Shown one piece after another: positions 1 to 7,564 of a stretch of 25,658 nt of DNA. The notes beneath the pieces were generated by a model. That model did not search any database. It worked only from the letters and a program-made list of their open reading frames with translations, and was not told the origin of the DNA. Numbering within the stretch: the first letter of the stretch is position 1; every line of letters starts with the position of its first letter. Position numbers and translations under genes: made by a program. The stretch is taken from NCBI GenBank assembly GCA_050260095.1, contig JBLNBQ010000049.1, positions 1 through 25,658 of the forward strand, written 5' to 3'. The stretch comes from JBLNBQ01 sp050260095 (lineage in GTDB: Bacteria > Bacillota > UBA5301 > DYFA01).

Positions 1-1
1 C

Positions 2-145
2 TCCTCCGAGTCCCGGATCCGCGACGTCGACATGGCGAGCGAGATGATGTCCTTCACCAAGGTCCAGATCCTGCAGCAGGCGGGCACCGCCATGCTGGCC
101 CAGGCCAACACCGCGCCGCAGGGCGTGCTCCAGCTGCTCCGGTAA
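2..145 (+). CDS. Flagellin, C-terminal end (partial)
   Basis: The window opens inside this gene; only the last 47 codons are present, ending in TAA at 143-145. The translated tail contains DVDMASEMMSFTKVQIL and ends QGVLQLLR, which is the conserved C-terminal D0 helix of bacterial flagellin, the extracellular filament subunit that packs in the filament core and carries the export and polymerisation surface. The Q-x-V-L-Q-L-L-R ending is typical of the family. A strong hairpin terminator follows about 40 bases later, so it is probably the last gene of its transcript. The next genes look like flagellin-modifying enzymes, so this protein is their likely substrate. The D2/D3 region, where glycans would attach, lies outside the window. 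Confidence 0.93.
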   Translation, partial: SSESRIRDVDMASEMMSFTKVQILQQAGTAMLAQANTAPQGVLQLLR

Positions 146-186
146 GCACCTCGCGGCGCGACCGGATCGCACATCGCATCCCCGAG

Positions 187-219
187 ACTGGCCAGCCGGG
201 CGACCGGCTGGCCAGTTTT
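187..219 (+). terminator. Rho-independent terminator after flagellin
   Basis: A perfect 13-bp inverted repeat (ACTGGCCAGCCGG at 187-199 and its complement at 204-216) closes a GCGA tetraloop and runs into TTTT then CGGTT. It isolates the flagellin transcript from the glycosyltransferase set. Confidence 0.88.
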
Positions 220-225
220 CGGTTC

Positions 226-253
226 TAAAGCGTCGCCTCGTGTCTGCCGATGA
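226..253 (+). promoter_or_regulatory. Sigma-28/SigD-type promoter for the glycosyltransferase set
   Basis: TAAA at 226-229 (followed by G, as in the E. coli consensus TAAAGTTT) is separated by 16 bases from GCCGATGA at 246-253, which matches 7 of 8 positions of the flagellar -10 consensus GCCGATAA. It lies just after the flagellin terminator. Transcription would start near 260, just ahead of the AGGGAGG ribosome site at 261-267. A second candidate with the same 16-base spacer precedes flaG. The call is by consensus match only. Confidence 0.7.
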
Positions 254-275
254 CGGTAACAGGGAGGCGGTCGCG

Positions 276-2312
276 TTGCCGAGGCTTTCGCTCTGCATGA
301 TCGTCAAGAATGAAGAGGCCAACCTGGCGCGCTGCCTGAGGAGTGTGGCCGGCGCGGTCGACGAGATCGTCGTCGTGGACACCGGCTCGCAGGACCGAAC
401 CATCGAGATTGCCAAGAGCTTCGGCGCCACGGTGGTCGAGTGGGCGTGGCGCGATGACTTTGCCGCCGCCCGCAACGTCTCCCTCGACCATGCGACCGGC
501 GACTGGATTCTCTTCCTTGACGCTGACGAGGAGCTCTTCCGGGAAGACCGGGAGTCGTTGCGAGAACTGCTCCTGGATGATTCCAGCGATGGCTTCTTCC
601 TCTTGGAGACCAATTACGGCGGTGAACGCCCGGGCTTCGACCAGGTGACCAGCGCTACTCTGCGCCTCTTTCGGAACCGGCCGGAGTACCGGTTCGCAGG
701 GGCGATCCACGAGCAGATCATGCCGGCCATCGTGGCGCAAGGGGGCCGCCTCAAACGGAGTCAAGTCCGGCTGCGGCACTACGGCTACCTCGATGAAGCC
801 ATTCAGGCGCAGGACAAGATCGAGCGCAACCTCCGCATCGCCAAGGCGGAGGTCGGGCGCCAGCCGAACAGCGCCTTCGCCCTCTTCAACCTAGGTATGG
901 AGTACCTGCGGATTCACGAGCACGAAAAGGCGTTGGCCGTCAATCGAAAAGCCTTCCTGCACCTGCCCGACCTCACGGTACCGTACGCCTCCCGTCTCCT
1001 CCGCAACATTCTGGTGAGTCTCACCGCCCTCAAACGGTACGACGAGGCCTTCAAGGTGCTGGCCGACGCCGTGAAGGCGTATCCAGACTATACGGATCTC
1101 TTCTACCAGCGTGGGCTGATCTACTTGGAGCAGCGGGATTTTCCCCGGGCGGCGGAGGCTTTTCGCGTCTGCCTGGAGATGGGCGACGCCGGCAGCCGTT
1201 ACATCTCCGATGCCGGCGTCGGTTCCTATCGCGCCCACTTCGGGCTGGGCTACGCCTTGGAGATGATGGGGGATTTTCGCGGGGCCGTCAGCGCCTACGA
1301 GGAGTCTCTCAAGGAGTGCCGGGTGCTCCCCGGGCCGGCGTACCGCTTGGCCAGTCTGCTGCTCAAGGTCGCTTCGCCCGATGCAGTGCTGGGGACCATG
1401 ATTCGCTTGGTCGGCGAGAGAGACCCCGGATCCCTTGCGGCTCTGGCCATCGCCTTTAGGGAGGCGCGGCATTATCGGCATGCCTTGGCGCTGGTGGAAC
1501 AGGCGGGCCTGTTGGCTTCCGACAACCAGCAAAGGCAACTGAAAGGAGAACTGCTGCTGCACCTCGGCCGGTATCGGGAGAGCGCGCAGCTTCTGGCCCA
1601 CGCAGCGGACGAGGACGGCAAGAGCAGCGTCTTCGCGGCGCTGGCGCTCCTGATGGCGGGGGAGTTTGACGCGGGACAGGCGCTCCTGAACAGGAGCGAT
1701 GCCGTCCCGGGGGCGGAAGGCTGGGGCACCGTGCTCCGTCACTTCGCGGATCTTCTCACGGGCAGGGCCTGTGCGATGGACATCGAACCGCTGACCTCCG
1801 CTGAGCGCACACAGGTGAGCGAGCGGATCTGGACCCTGCTGGGATTTCTCTTGGAGACCAAGGAGTACGACAAGTTCGAACAGGCCCTCGGTCTGCTGAA
1901 CCTCCTTGAGCTGTCGGAGCTTGAGCGCAGGCTTCAACTGGGCAAGCTCTACTACTCTCACGGATTCGAGGAATCGGCGATCGAGGAGTTGACACGGTTG
2001 GCGCCGTCCGAACTGGATGCGGACGCGGCGGAAATCCTCGCCCGCATTCTGGACGCGCGGGGGATGGTGGAAGAGACCCTTGCCTTTTACCAGGCCGCCG
2101 TCGAGCGAGACGCCGGCAATCCCCAGCGGTATCTGCTCTTGAGCCGCCGAGCCTCGGAACTTGGGAGAGTTGAGTTGGCCGGGGAGGCGGTGCGGTCAGG
2201 GCTGCGGAGGTTTCCTGGTCACGAGGGACTGCTGTCGATGGCGGCCCGTCTGGCGCAAGGGCTGGGGAACGCGACAGAACTGATGCCGGGCCTGGAGATG
2301 GGTGGTGGCTGA
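276..2312 (+). CDS. GT2-family glycosyltransferase with C-terminal TPR repeats
   Basis: Predicted 678-residue cytoplasmic glycosyltransferase. The N-terminus (about residues 1-190) is a GT-A fold of family GT2: LSLCMIVKNEEANL opens it, VDTGSQDRT is the nucleotide-sugar strand, and DAD at about 82-84 (in LFLDADEEL) is the metal-binding motif. The rest is helical, with recognisable TPR units such as AFALFNLGMEYLRIHEHEKA and LFYQRGLIYLEQRDFPRAAE, a usual substrate-docking scaffold. The TTG start at 276 was chosen because AGGGAGG lies 8 bases upstream and the protein then begins right at the GT2 core. An upstream in-frame GTG at 240 has no ribosome site and sits inside the predicted sigma-28 promoter. 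Position after flagellin suggests protein O-glycosylation of flagellin (inference). The SunS-like S-glycosyltransferases are a related possibility. Confidence 0.9.
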   Translation: MPRLSLCMIVKNEEANLARCLRSVAGAVDEIVVVDTGSQDRTIEIAKSFGATVVEWAWRDDFAAARNVSLDHATGDWILFLDADEELFREDRESLRELLLDDSSDGFFLLETNYGGERPGFDQVTSATLRLFRNRPEYRFAGAIHEQIMPAIVAQGGRLKRSQVRLRHYGYLDEAIQAQDKIERNLRIAKAEVGRQPNSAFALFNLGMEYLRIHEHEKALAVNRKAFLHLPDLTVPYASRLLRNILVSLTALKRYDEAFKVLADAVKAYPDYTDLFYQRGLIYLEQRDFPRAAEAFRVCLEMGDAGSRYISDAGVGSYRAHFGLGYALEMMGDFRGAVSAYEESLKECRVLPGPAYRLASLLLKVASPDAVLGTMIRLVGERDPGSLAALAIAFREARHYRHALALVEQAGLLASDNQQRQLKGELLLHLGRYRESAQLLAHAADEDGKSSVFAALALLMAGEFDAGQALLNRSDAVPGAEGWGTVLRHFADLLTGRACAMDIEPLTSAERTQVSERIWTLLGFLLETKEYDKFEQALGLLNLLELSELERRLQLGKLYYSHGFEESAIEELTRLAPSELDADAAEILARILDARGMVEETLAFYQAAVERDAGNPQRYLLLSRRASELGRVELAGEAVRSGLRRFPGHEGLLSMAARLAQGLGNATELMPGLEMGGG

Positions 2313-2317
2313 GTGCC

Positions 2318-3988
2318 GTGAAACACAGCGAAGTGGCGACCCAACTGGCAGAACAGGCAGCTCGGACGCGAGCGGCGATCACCGAATTGATCGGCCGCGG
2401 AGAGCTCGACGCGGCGAAGGAACTGCTCGCCATGCATGAAAACCTGCTGCGGCATGAAGAGCTCTTCTGCATAAAGGGCGTGCTGGCGATTCTTCTCGGC
2501 GAATTCGACGAAGCGGAGCGGCATCTGCTGGCAGGCTTGGCGGCCAACCGCCGCAACGCCGATCTCACCTTCAACCTCGCGTATCTCTGCCAGAGCCGGG
2601 GCCAGGTCTCGGACGCCCTCGCCGTGTACCGGAGGGCGCTCAGCCTTGCCGATTCGGAAGAACTCCGCGCCGACGCCACATTCAGAATCGAGCAGTTGAC
2701 TCGGACCCAGGCACGGGGCGGCGAGGCGCGGCCCGCTGGTCCGGCGCTGGTGCATGCATGTGCGGCGGAAGTAATCGGCGACTTGTACCGGAAGGCTGAA
2801 GCGCCTGAAGCGGCGGTTCTGTGGTACACCGAGGCGCTGAAAGAAGAGCCGTCCAGCGAAGAGGTCTTTGCCAAGTGGCTGGCCCTGCTGGTGAACAGGG
2901 AAGGGCTGGTGGGGGCTATCCGGTCCATCGAAGGCCTATATGGCGACGATCACGCTTCCCTCACCTTCGTGGCGAAGCAGTGCGCCGCTCTCGGCTACCA
3001 CGTCCTGCGGGAGCACTTCCAATACCGACTGGACACCGAGGGAGCCCGCGTTAAGCCCTGTCAAGTCAGTATCGCGTCTCAGCTGAGCCGGCCCAAGGTG
3101 AGCATCATTATCCCAGCCTACAACCAGCAGGCCTTTCTGCGGGAGGCCCTCGACAGCGCCTTGGCCCAGGATTACGGCAACCTGGAGGTCATCGTCGGCG
3201 ATGACCACTCCACCGATGGCACCGTAGAGATGATGCTCGCCTACCAGGATCTCCCCCGTGTCAGGTATATCAGGAACCAGAAGAACCTGGGAGCGGGCAA
3301 CAACTCCCGTCATCTGCTCTATCACCACACTGACGCTGAGTACGTGATGATATTGAACCACGACGATTACCTGGTGCGACCCGACTACATCAGCTTGGCG
3401 GTCGATTTCCTCAACAAGCATGAGACCGTCTCGTTCGTCTGGGCTAACTGCTACATCAAGAACCTCACCAGTGGGCAGACCGGGGTCACGGAAATCCGGC
3501 TCGACGCCCTGACCAGAGGCGCGGACTACTTCCTCAACTATGAAACGGGAAGGTATCCCCATGTCACCGGGGTGCTGACGACCGTCTTCCGCAGAGAGCA
3601 CGCCCTGAGGATGAACTGCATGACTGAGCTGACCAAAGCAAAGGACTTGTTCCTCTATCTCAAGCTGATGCTGGCCGGCGATGTCGGGTTCATCGACGAC
3701 CTGGTTTCGGTGTACCGAATCCACGACAACAACATCAGCGGCAACATGCCTCCCGCTTTCGACTACGCGACGTTGGAGGAGTTCGACCAGCTGCGGAGGG
3801 TTGCCCTGAACATGGGGTTCAAGCCGAGCCTGCTCAAGACCTGGTTGGACCGAAGAGTCCGCGCCTACGTCGACTGGCGGTTCCGAACCCTTTGGTTGAA
3901 AGGCCTCAAGGGAGAGGCCCTGAAGCTGCTGTCGACGGTGTCGCGAAAGTATCCCGAAGCCTACGAGGCGATCGTCGGGTCTCTGTAG
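2318..3988 (+). CDS. TPR-GT2 glycosyltransferase
   Basis: 556 residues, GTG start 5 bases after the previous stop, so translationally linked. The domain order is the reverse of its neighbour. The first ~250 residues are TPR-like helices (for example LTFNLAYLCQSRGQVSDALA and VLWYTEALKEEPSSEEVF). A GT2 catalytic domain then starts at about residue 259 with KVSIIIPAYNQQAFLREAL, followed by DDHSTDGT and the DxD-type motif NHDD at about 347-350. The C-terminal ~80 residues are helical and end in LLSTVSRKYPEAYEAIVG. GT2 enzymes transfer a sugar from a nucleotide donor, and the TPR part probably binds the acceptor protein or the partner transferase. With the upstream gene it probably builds or extends a glycan on flagellin; the donor cannot be read from the sequence. 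Confidence 0.9.
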   Translation: MKHSEVATQLAEQAARTRAAITELIGRGELDAAKELLAMHENLLRHEELFCIKGVLAILLGEFDEAERHLLAGLAANRRNADLTFNLAYLCQSRGQVSDALAVYRRALSLADSEELRADATFRIEQLTRTQARGGEARPAGPALVHACAAEVIGDLYRKAEAPEAAVLWYTEALKEEPSSEEVFAKWLALLVNREGLVGAIRSIEGLYGDDHASLTFVAKQCAALGYHVLREHFQYRLDTEGARVKPCQVSIASQLSRPKVSIIIPAYNQQAFLREALDSALAQDYGNLEVIVGDDHSTDGTVEMMLAYQDLPRVRYIRNQKNLGAGNNSRHLLYHHTDAEYVMILNHDDYLVRPDYISLAVDFLNKHETVSFVWANCYIKNLTSGQTGVTEIRLDALTRGADYFLNYETGRYPHVTGVLTTVFRREHALRMNCMTELTKAKDLFLYLKLMLAGDVGFIDDLVSVYRIHDNNISGNMPPAFDYATLEEFDQLRRVALNMGFKPSLLKTWLDRRVRAYVDWRFRTLWLKGLKGEALKLLSTVSRKYPEAYEAIVGSL

Positions 3989-4030
3989 CCAGTTAACCGC
4001 GACAAGGCGCTCAGGAAAGGAGAGCGGAGC

Positions 4031-5131
4031 ATGATCAACGTCACGGAAACGTTTCTTCCCCCGCTCGAAGAGTATCAGCGCTATCTCGAAGGCATCTGGG
4101 AGACAAAGCGCGTCACCAACGAGGGGGCATTGGCTGTCCGACTGGAGGAACAACTCAGGCATTACCTCGGCGTCCCTCATCTGAGCTATGTCTCCAACGG
4201 AACGATCGCGCTCCAGATCGCCCTCAAAGCGCTCGGCGTCACTGGCGAGGTCATCACCACCCCGTATTCCTACGTGGCCACCACCAATTCGATACTCTGG
4301 GAGAATTGTCGTCCGGTCTTTGTGGACGTCGATGAGAGCACCTTCTGCATCGACCCGCGTCAGATCGAGGCCGCTATCACCGAGAAGACCACCGCTATCC
4401 TCGCTACCCACGTCTATGGCCTGCCCTGCGACGTCGACGCGATTGCCAGGATCGGCGAAAAACATGGGCTGAAGGTCATCTACGACGCAGCCCACTGTTT
4501 CGGCGTTAGGCTCAACGGCCAGTCTCTCCTCAATTTCGGCGACGTCTCGACCATAAGCTTCCATGCGACCAAGGTCTTCCACACGGTCGAAGGCGGTGGT
4601 CTGGTGACCCGCGATCCTGAGCTGGCACGACGAATCTCGCTGCTTAAGAAGTTCGGACACTATGGCGAGGACAACTACTACTTCCCGGGTATCAACGGCA
4701 AGAACACCGAGTTCCACGCAGCGATGGGGCTGTGCCTTCTTCCCCGGATGGCGGAGGTGATCGCCTACCGGAGGGCCGTGTGCGAATCGTATGACCGGTT
4801 GCTGGCCGCAGTGAACGTAAGGAGGTTGACGATTCCCCCGGGTGTGGAGCACAACTATGCCTATTATCCGGTCATCTTCCGCTCGAGTCAGCAGGCGTTG
4901 GCCACCAGGGAAGCGCTAATCAGGAACGACGTGCTCCCCCGGCGCTACTTCTATCCCTCATTGAACCAGCTTCCCTTCGTGACCGACGGGAGGCCCTGTC
5001 CCGTCTCCGAGAGCCTCGCCCAGCGGGTCCTCTGTTTGCCTCTCTACTATGGACTCCGCGGCGCCGACGTGGCGAGAATCGCGGAAGTGATCGCCGACTC
5101 GTGCGAGGAACGATGGGAGAGATCGGCATGA
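4031..5131 (+). CDS. DegT/DnrJ/EryC1/StrS-family PLP-dependent sugar aminotransferase
   Basis: 366 residues, full length for the family, with an AAAGGAG ribosome site 8 bases before the ATG. Fold type I aminotransferase features are all present: SNGTIALQIALKALG (phosphate-binding region), VITTPYSYVATTNS, YDAAHCFGV with the cofactor-ring aspartate at residue 152, and SFHATKVFHTVEGGG with the probable Schiff-base lysine at residue 181. Such enzymes convert a nucleotide keto-sugar to an amino-sugar using glutamate or glutamine as amino donor. It lies between two glycosyltransferases and an ATP-grasp ligase and overlaps the latter by an ATGA junction. It therefore probably supplies the amino-sugar of the flagellar glycan. 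Exact substrate unknown; no nearby dehydratase or epimerase is present in the window. Confidence 0.92.
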   Translation: MINVTETFLPPLEEYQRYLEGIWETKRVTNEGALAVRLEEQLRHYLGVPHLSYVSNGTIALQIALKALGVTGEVITTPYSYVATTNSILWENCRPVFVDVDESTFCIDPRQIEAAITEKTTAILATHVYGLPCDVDAIARIGEKHGLKVIYDAAHCFGVRLNGQSLLNFGDVSTISFHATKVFHTVEGGGLVTRDPELARRISLLKKFGHYGEDNYYFPGINGKNTEFHAAMGLCLLPRMAEVIAYRRAVCESYDRLLAAVNVRRLTIPPGVEHNYAYYPVIFRSSQQALATREALIRNDVLPRRYFYPSLNQLPFVTDGRPCPVSESLAQRVLCLPLYYGLRGADVARIAEVIADSCEERWERSA

Positions 5132-6261
5132 ATGGCCGGTCCGAGGGGATCATCATCTTTTCCGGCTATAACCCCAGGGCAGTGATGGCTTTTTGCCGTG
5201 TGGCTTCCCGCACTCGCGTGCCATTCGCCATCATCGCCAGTTCATCACGGGACCTGATCCTGCGCTCGAAATACGCCGCTCAAGTTGCGGCGATCAGGCG
5301 CAGTCCGGCGCTGTCTTGGGCCGAGGTCACCCAGAGTCTGAGTGAGGCCAGAGCGGCGACCGGCTTCGTCCGCTGCGTAATCCTGCCTTCGTCGGAGGCT
5401 CTCAACCGTTTCTTGCTTGCCAATCGGACAGCGCTGCATGACTTGGGGTTTGAAGTGCCGCTGGTGGACGAGGCGCTCTACACAGCCATCTCGGACAAGC
5501 ACAGCTTCGGGGAGCTTTGCCGGGCGCACGGCATCAGAGTGCCTGGGGAAATCGCCTTCAGCGAAGTCGAACGGTTTCCAGTGGTGGTCAAGCCCCGGCA
5601 GTACCTCATGGAGCCGCAGAGCGCGCCTCACATCATCCAGTCCGAAGCGGAGCTTGAAGCTTTCCAAGCCAGCCACGACCCACAGCGGTTCTACTGCCAG
5701 GAGTTCGTCGGAGGCAGCTCTTACTACCTCTTGTTCTACTTCCGCAAGGCGGGAGGCCGGTATTGCTCATTCTCCCAGCGCAACCTGGTGCAACAGCCAG
5801 GCGGGAAATCCGTGGTGGCGGCGGTGCCGGCGAACATTCACCAGGAGACGATCGCCAAGACGTTCGCAAACATGTTCCTGAGCCTCGGATTCTGGGGTTT
5901 GGTCATGGTGGAAGTCAAGTTCAGCCAGGGAGAGTACTTCATGATCGAGGCCAACCCCAGGTTGTGGGGGCCATCCCAGCTCTTCGTCGACAACGGCGTG
6001 CCCCTGTTCGAACACCTGATCGCTGATTTGCACCTGGGGGTCGAACTGGACCTCGATCCATTGGGGGACGGTGCAGAGCATCCCTATTTCTGGTTCGGTG
6101 GGTTGCTTCAAGCGGCGGAGGCCGGTGGGCAGGTGACTTACCACGAGTTTTCCGAGGACAGGCTGGTCGAACAGATGGCTCACCTGATGGCGAACGATGT
6201 GTACCTGAGAGGGGATTCACTCGGCGTGTTCTGGGAGGAGTGCAAGAGTTCATGGAGATGA
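5128..6261 (+). CDS. ATP-grasp domain ligase
   Basis: 377 residues from the ATG at 5128, which overlaps the upstream TGA as ATGA and has GGGAGAG shortly before it. A GTG at 5101 and an ATG at 5113 would add a few residues but have poorer sites. The protein has the ATP-grasp order: an N-terminal Rossmann-like part (IIIFSGYNPRAVMAF), the ATP-binding lysine strand FPVVVKPRQY, CQEFVGGSSYYLLFY, and the metal-binding end VMVEVKFSQGEYFMIEANPR with the E...N pair. Such ligases form amide-type bonds through an acyl-phosphate, as in carbamoyl-phosphate synthase-like ligases that join amino acids to small molecules. Following a sugar aminotransferase, it may acylate the new amino group with a carboxylic or amino acid (inference). 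Confidence 0.85.
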   Translation: MNGRSEGIIIFSGYNPRAVMAFCRVASRTRVPFAIIASSSRDLILRSKYAAQVAAIRRSPALSWAEVTQSLSEARAATGFVRCVILPSSEALNRFLLANRTALHDLGFEVPLVDEALYTAISDKHSFGELCRAHGIRVPGEIAFSEVERFPVVVKPRQYLMEPQSAPHIIQSEAELEAFQASHDPQRFYCQEFVGGSSYYLLFYFRKAGGRYCSFSQRNLVQQPGGKSVVAAVPANIHQETIAKTFANMFLSLGFWGLVMVEVKFSQGEYFMIEANPRLWGPSQLFVDNGVPLFEHLIADLHLGVELDLDPLGDGAEHPYFWFGGLLQAAEAGGQVTYHEFSEDRLVEQMAHLMANDVYLRGDSLGVFWEECKSSWR

Positions 6262-7079
6262 GAGAGATCCCAGGACTGCGGGACAAGCTCAGTCATTTCT
6301 ACGACGACGGTTCGAAGCACTCGCGCTACCAGAACGTCCCGAAGTTCGTGGAAGAAGAGCTGGGATACCGGGAGACGATCGACGAGAGCTGGAGGGGCGA
6401 TTCCGCCCGCTACGCGTTTCTCACTGAAAACATGGAACTGCCGAAGAACGCGTCCGTCGCGGACGTTGGCGCCAACACCGGGTTCTTCACCCTGAGCCTG
6501 GCATGGGACAGGACGGACTGCTTCTTCACCGCCTATGAACCCAACACGGCTCACTGCCAGTTCATGAAGACCATCCTGGAACATTTCGCCATCCCGAATG
6601 TTCGTGTTCTGGATGAGGCGGTTGGCCTGGAACAGTTGAGGGTCCTTCCCGGTTTCCACACCGTCTTGCTTCTGAACATCCTGCACCATGCGGGCGTCGA
6701 TTTCGATCAGAGCCTGGTGCGGCGGCGTGAACAGTTCGACGGCTACCTTGCCGCGTACCTGGGGGCCTTGGCCAGGAAGTGCACGAGCCTGGTGTTTCAA
6801 TTGGGGTACAACTGGGGAGGAGACAAGTCGAAACCTCTGTTGCCGGTTGGGGACGTGGCAGGGATGATCTCTCTGGTGCGACGGGCTGCGGGGGAGAGTT
6901 GGGCGATCACAAGGATCGGTCTGTACGAACGGAATGCGGGACTGGGCCGGTATCTACCCGTAGCGCCCGACTTGGCCGACCAGGTGGCGGCAGACTCTCG
7001 CGAGCGGCAACCCGGTCTCAGCGAGTTCTACCACAGACCGATCTTTCTCATGAAGAGCCTTGTCCAGCGGCAACTTTAA
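6252..7079 (+). CDS. SAM-dependent class I methyltransferase
   Basis: About 275 residues. The ATG at 6252 is chosen, 11 bases after GGGAGGAG; an in-frame GTG at 6240 and an ATG at 6258 (ATGA overlap with the previous stop) are alternatives. Motif I is VADVGANTGFFTLSLA, followed by the acidic loop AYEPNT and a post-motif LLLNILHHAGVDFD, all typical of a Rossmann-fold SAM methyltransferase. There is no export signal. It overlaps the ATP-grasp gene and closes the cassette before the flaG promoter, so it probably methylates a sugar hydroxyl or an amine of the flagellar modification. The exact acceptor is not predictable. The N-terminal ~60 residues (charged, tyrosine-rich) match no motif I recognise. 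Confidence 0.85.
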   Translation: MEMREIPGLRDKLSHFYDDGSKHSRYQNVPKFVEEELGYRETIDESWRGDSARYAFLTENMELPKNASVADVGANTGFFTLSLAWDRTDCFFTAYEPNTAHCQFMKTILEHFAIPNVRVLDEAVGLEQLRVLPGFHTVLLLNILHHAGVDFDQSLVRRREQFDGYLAAYLGALARKCTSLVFQLGYNWGGDKSKPLLPVGDVAGMISLVRRAAGESWAITRIGLYERNAGLGRYLPVAPDLADQVAADSRERQPGLSEFYHRPIFLMKSLVQRQL

Positions 7080-7081
7080 GC

Positions 7082-7109
7082 TAAAGCCGTACTGCCGGCC
7101 GTACGATAA
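7082..7109 (+). promoter_or_regulatory. Sigma-28/SigD-type promoter for flaG-fliD-fliS
   Basis: TAAA at 7082-7085 (again CTAAAG) is followed after 16 bases by TACGATAA at 7102-7109, matching 6 of 8 bases of GCCGATAA. It starts just after the methyltransferase stop and 47 bases before the flaG ATG. A small inverted repeat, CGTAC (7088-7092) with GTACG (7101-7105), lies in the spacer and could be chance. Confidence 0.65.
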
Positions 7110-7155
7110 CAGAAGAGAAGGCTTGTCTTTTGTTGGACACGGAGGTGGAGTTCAC

Positions 7156-7554
7156 ATGGATGTCAAGCCAGCGGCGGGGTTGCCTTCTGCGTCTCCTTCT
7201 CCTGAGGTCGCCCGGGGCGCTCCGTATCAGTCGGAGAGACCGAAGGCCACTCCGACTGAGCCTATGGTGAAGCAGGAAGGCGCCGGTGAACCTCGACCGG
7301 CGGAGAAGTCGGCAGAGCAGCGGAAGGCCGAAAGCGCAGAGGTCGCCAGCGTCCTCGAGAAGCTCAACATTGTCATGAACGCGATGAGCATCCAGGCCAG
7401 GTTCGAGGTCCACCAGCCGACCAAAGAGATCATGGTCAGGGTGATCAACGTCGAGTCCGGCCAGCTCATCCGGGAGATTCCGCCGAAGAAGATCCTCGAC
7501 ATGGTCGCCAAGATGCAGGAACTCGTTGGCCTCCTGGTCGACGAGCGCGGTTAG
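7156..7554 (+). CDS. flaG: FlaG family flagellar protein
   Basis: 132 residues. The ATG at 7156 has GGAGGTG 8 bases upstream, which fixes the start. The first ~60 residues are low-complexity and rich in Pro, Ala, Ser and Glu. The C-terminal ~70 residues form the FlaG domain, with ARFEVHQPTKEIMVRVIN, SGQLIREIPPKKILDM and a final helix ending LVGLLVDERG. FlaG is a small late flagellar protein linked to filament length control and, in several bacteria, encoded directly before fliD. Here fliD begins 10 bases after the stop. Together with the preceding promoter this makes it the first gene of a late flagellar operon. Confidence 0.93.
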   Translation: MDVKPAAGLPSASPSPEVARGAPYQSERPKATPTEPMVKQEGAGEPRPAEKSAEQRKAESAEVASVLEKLNIVMNAMSIQARFEVHQPTKEIMVRVINVESGQLIREIPPKKILDMVAKMQELVGLLVDERG

Positions 7555-7564
7555 GGGGGAGATC

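Noticed and set aside
2936..4852. Long open frame on the reverse strand across the glycosyltransferase and aminotransferase genes
   Set aside because: It is antisense to well-supported genes, has no family motifs and an odd His/Asp/Val-rich composition. It arises from codon bias of GC-rich genes.
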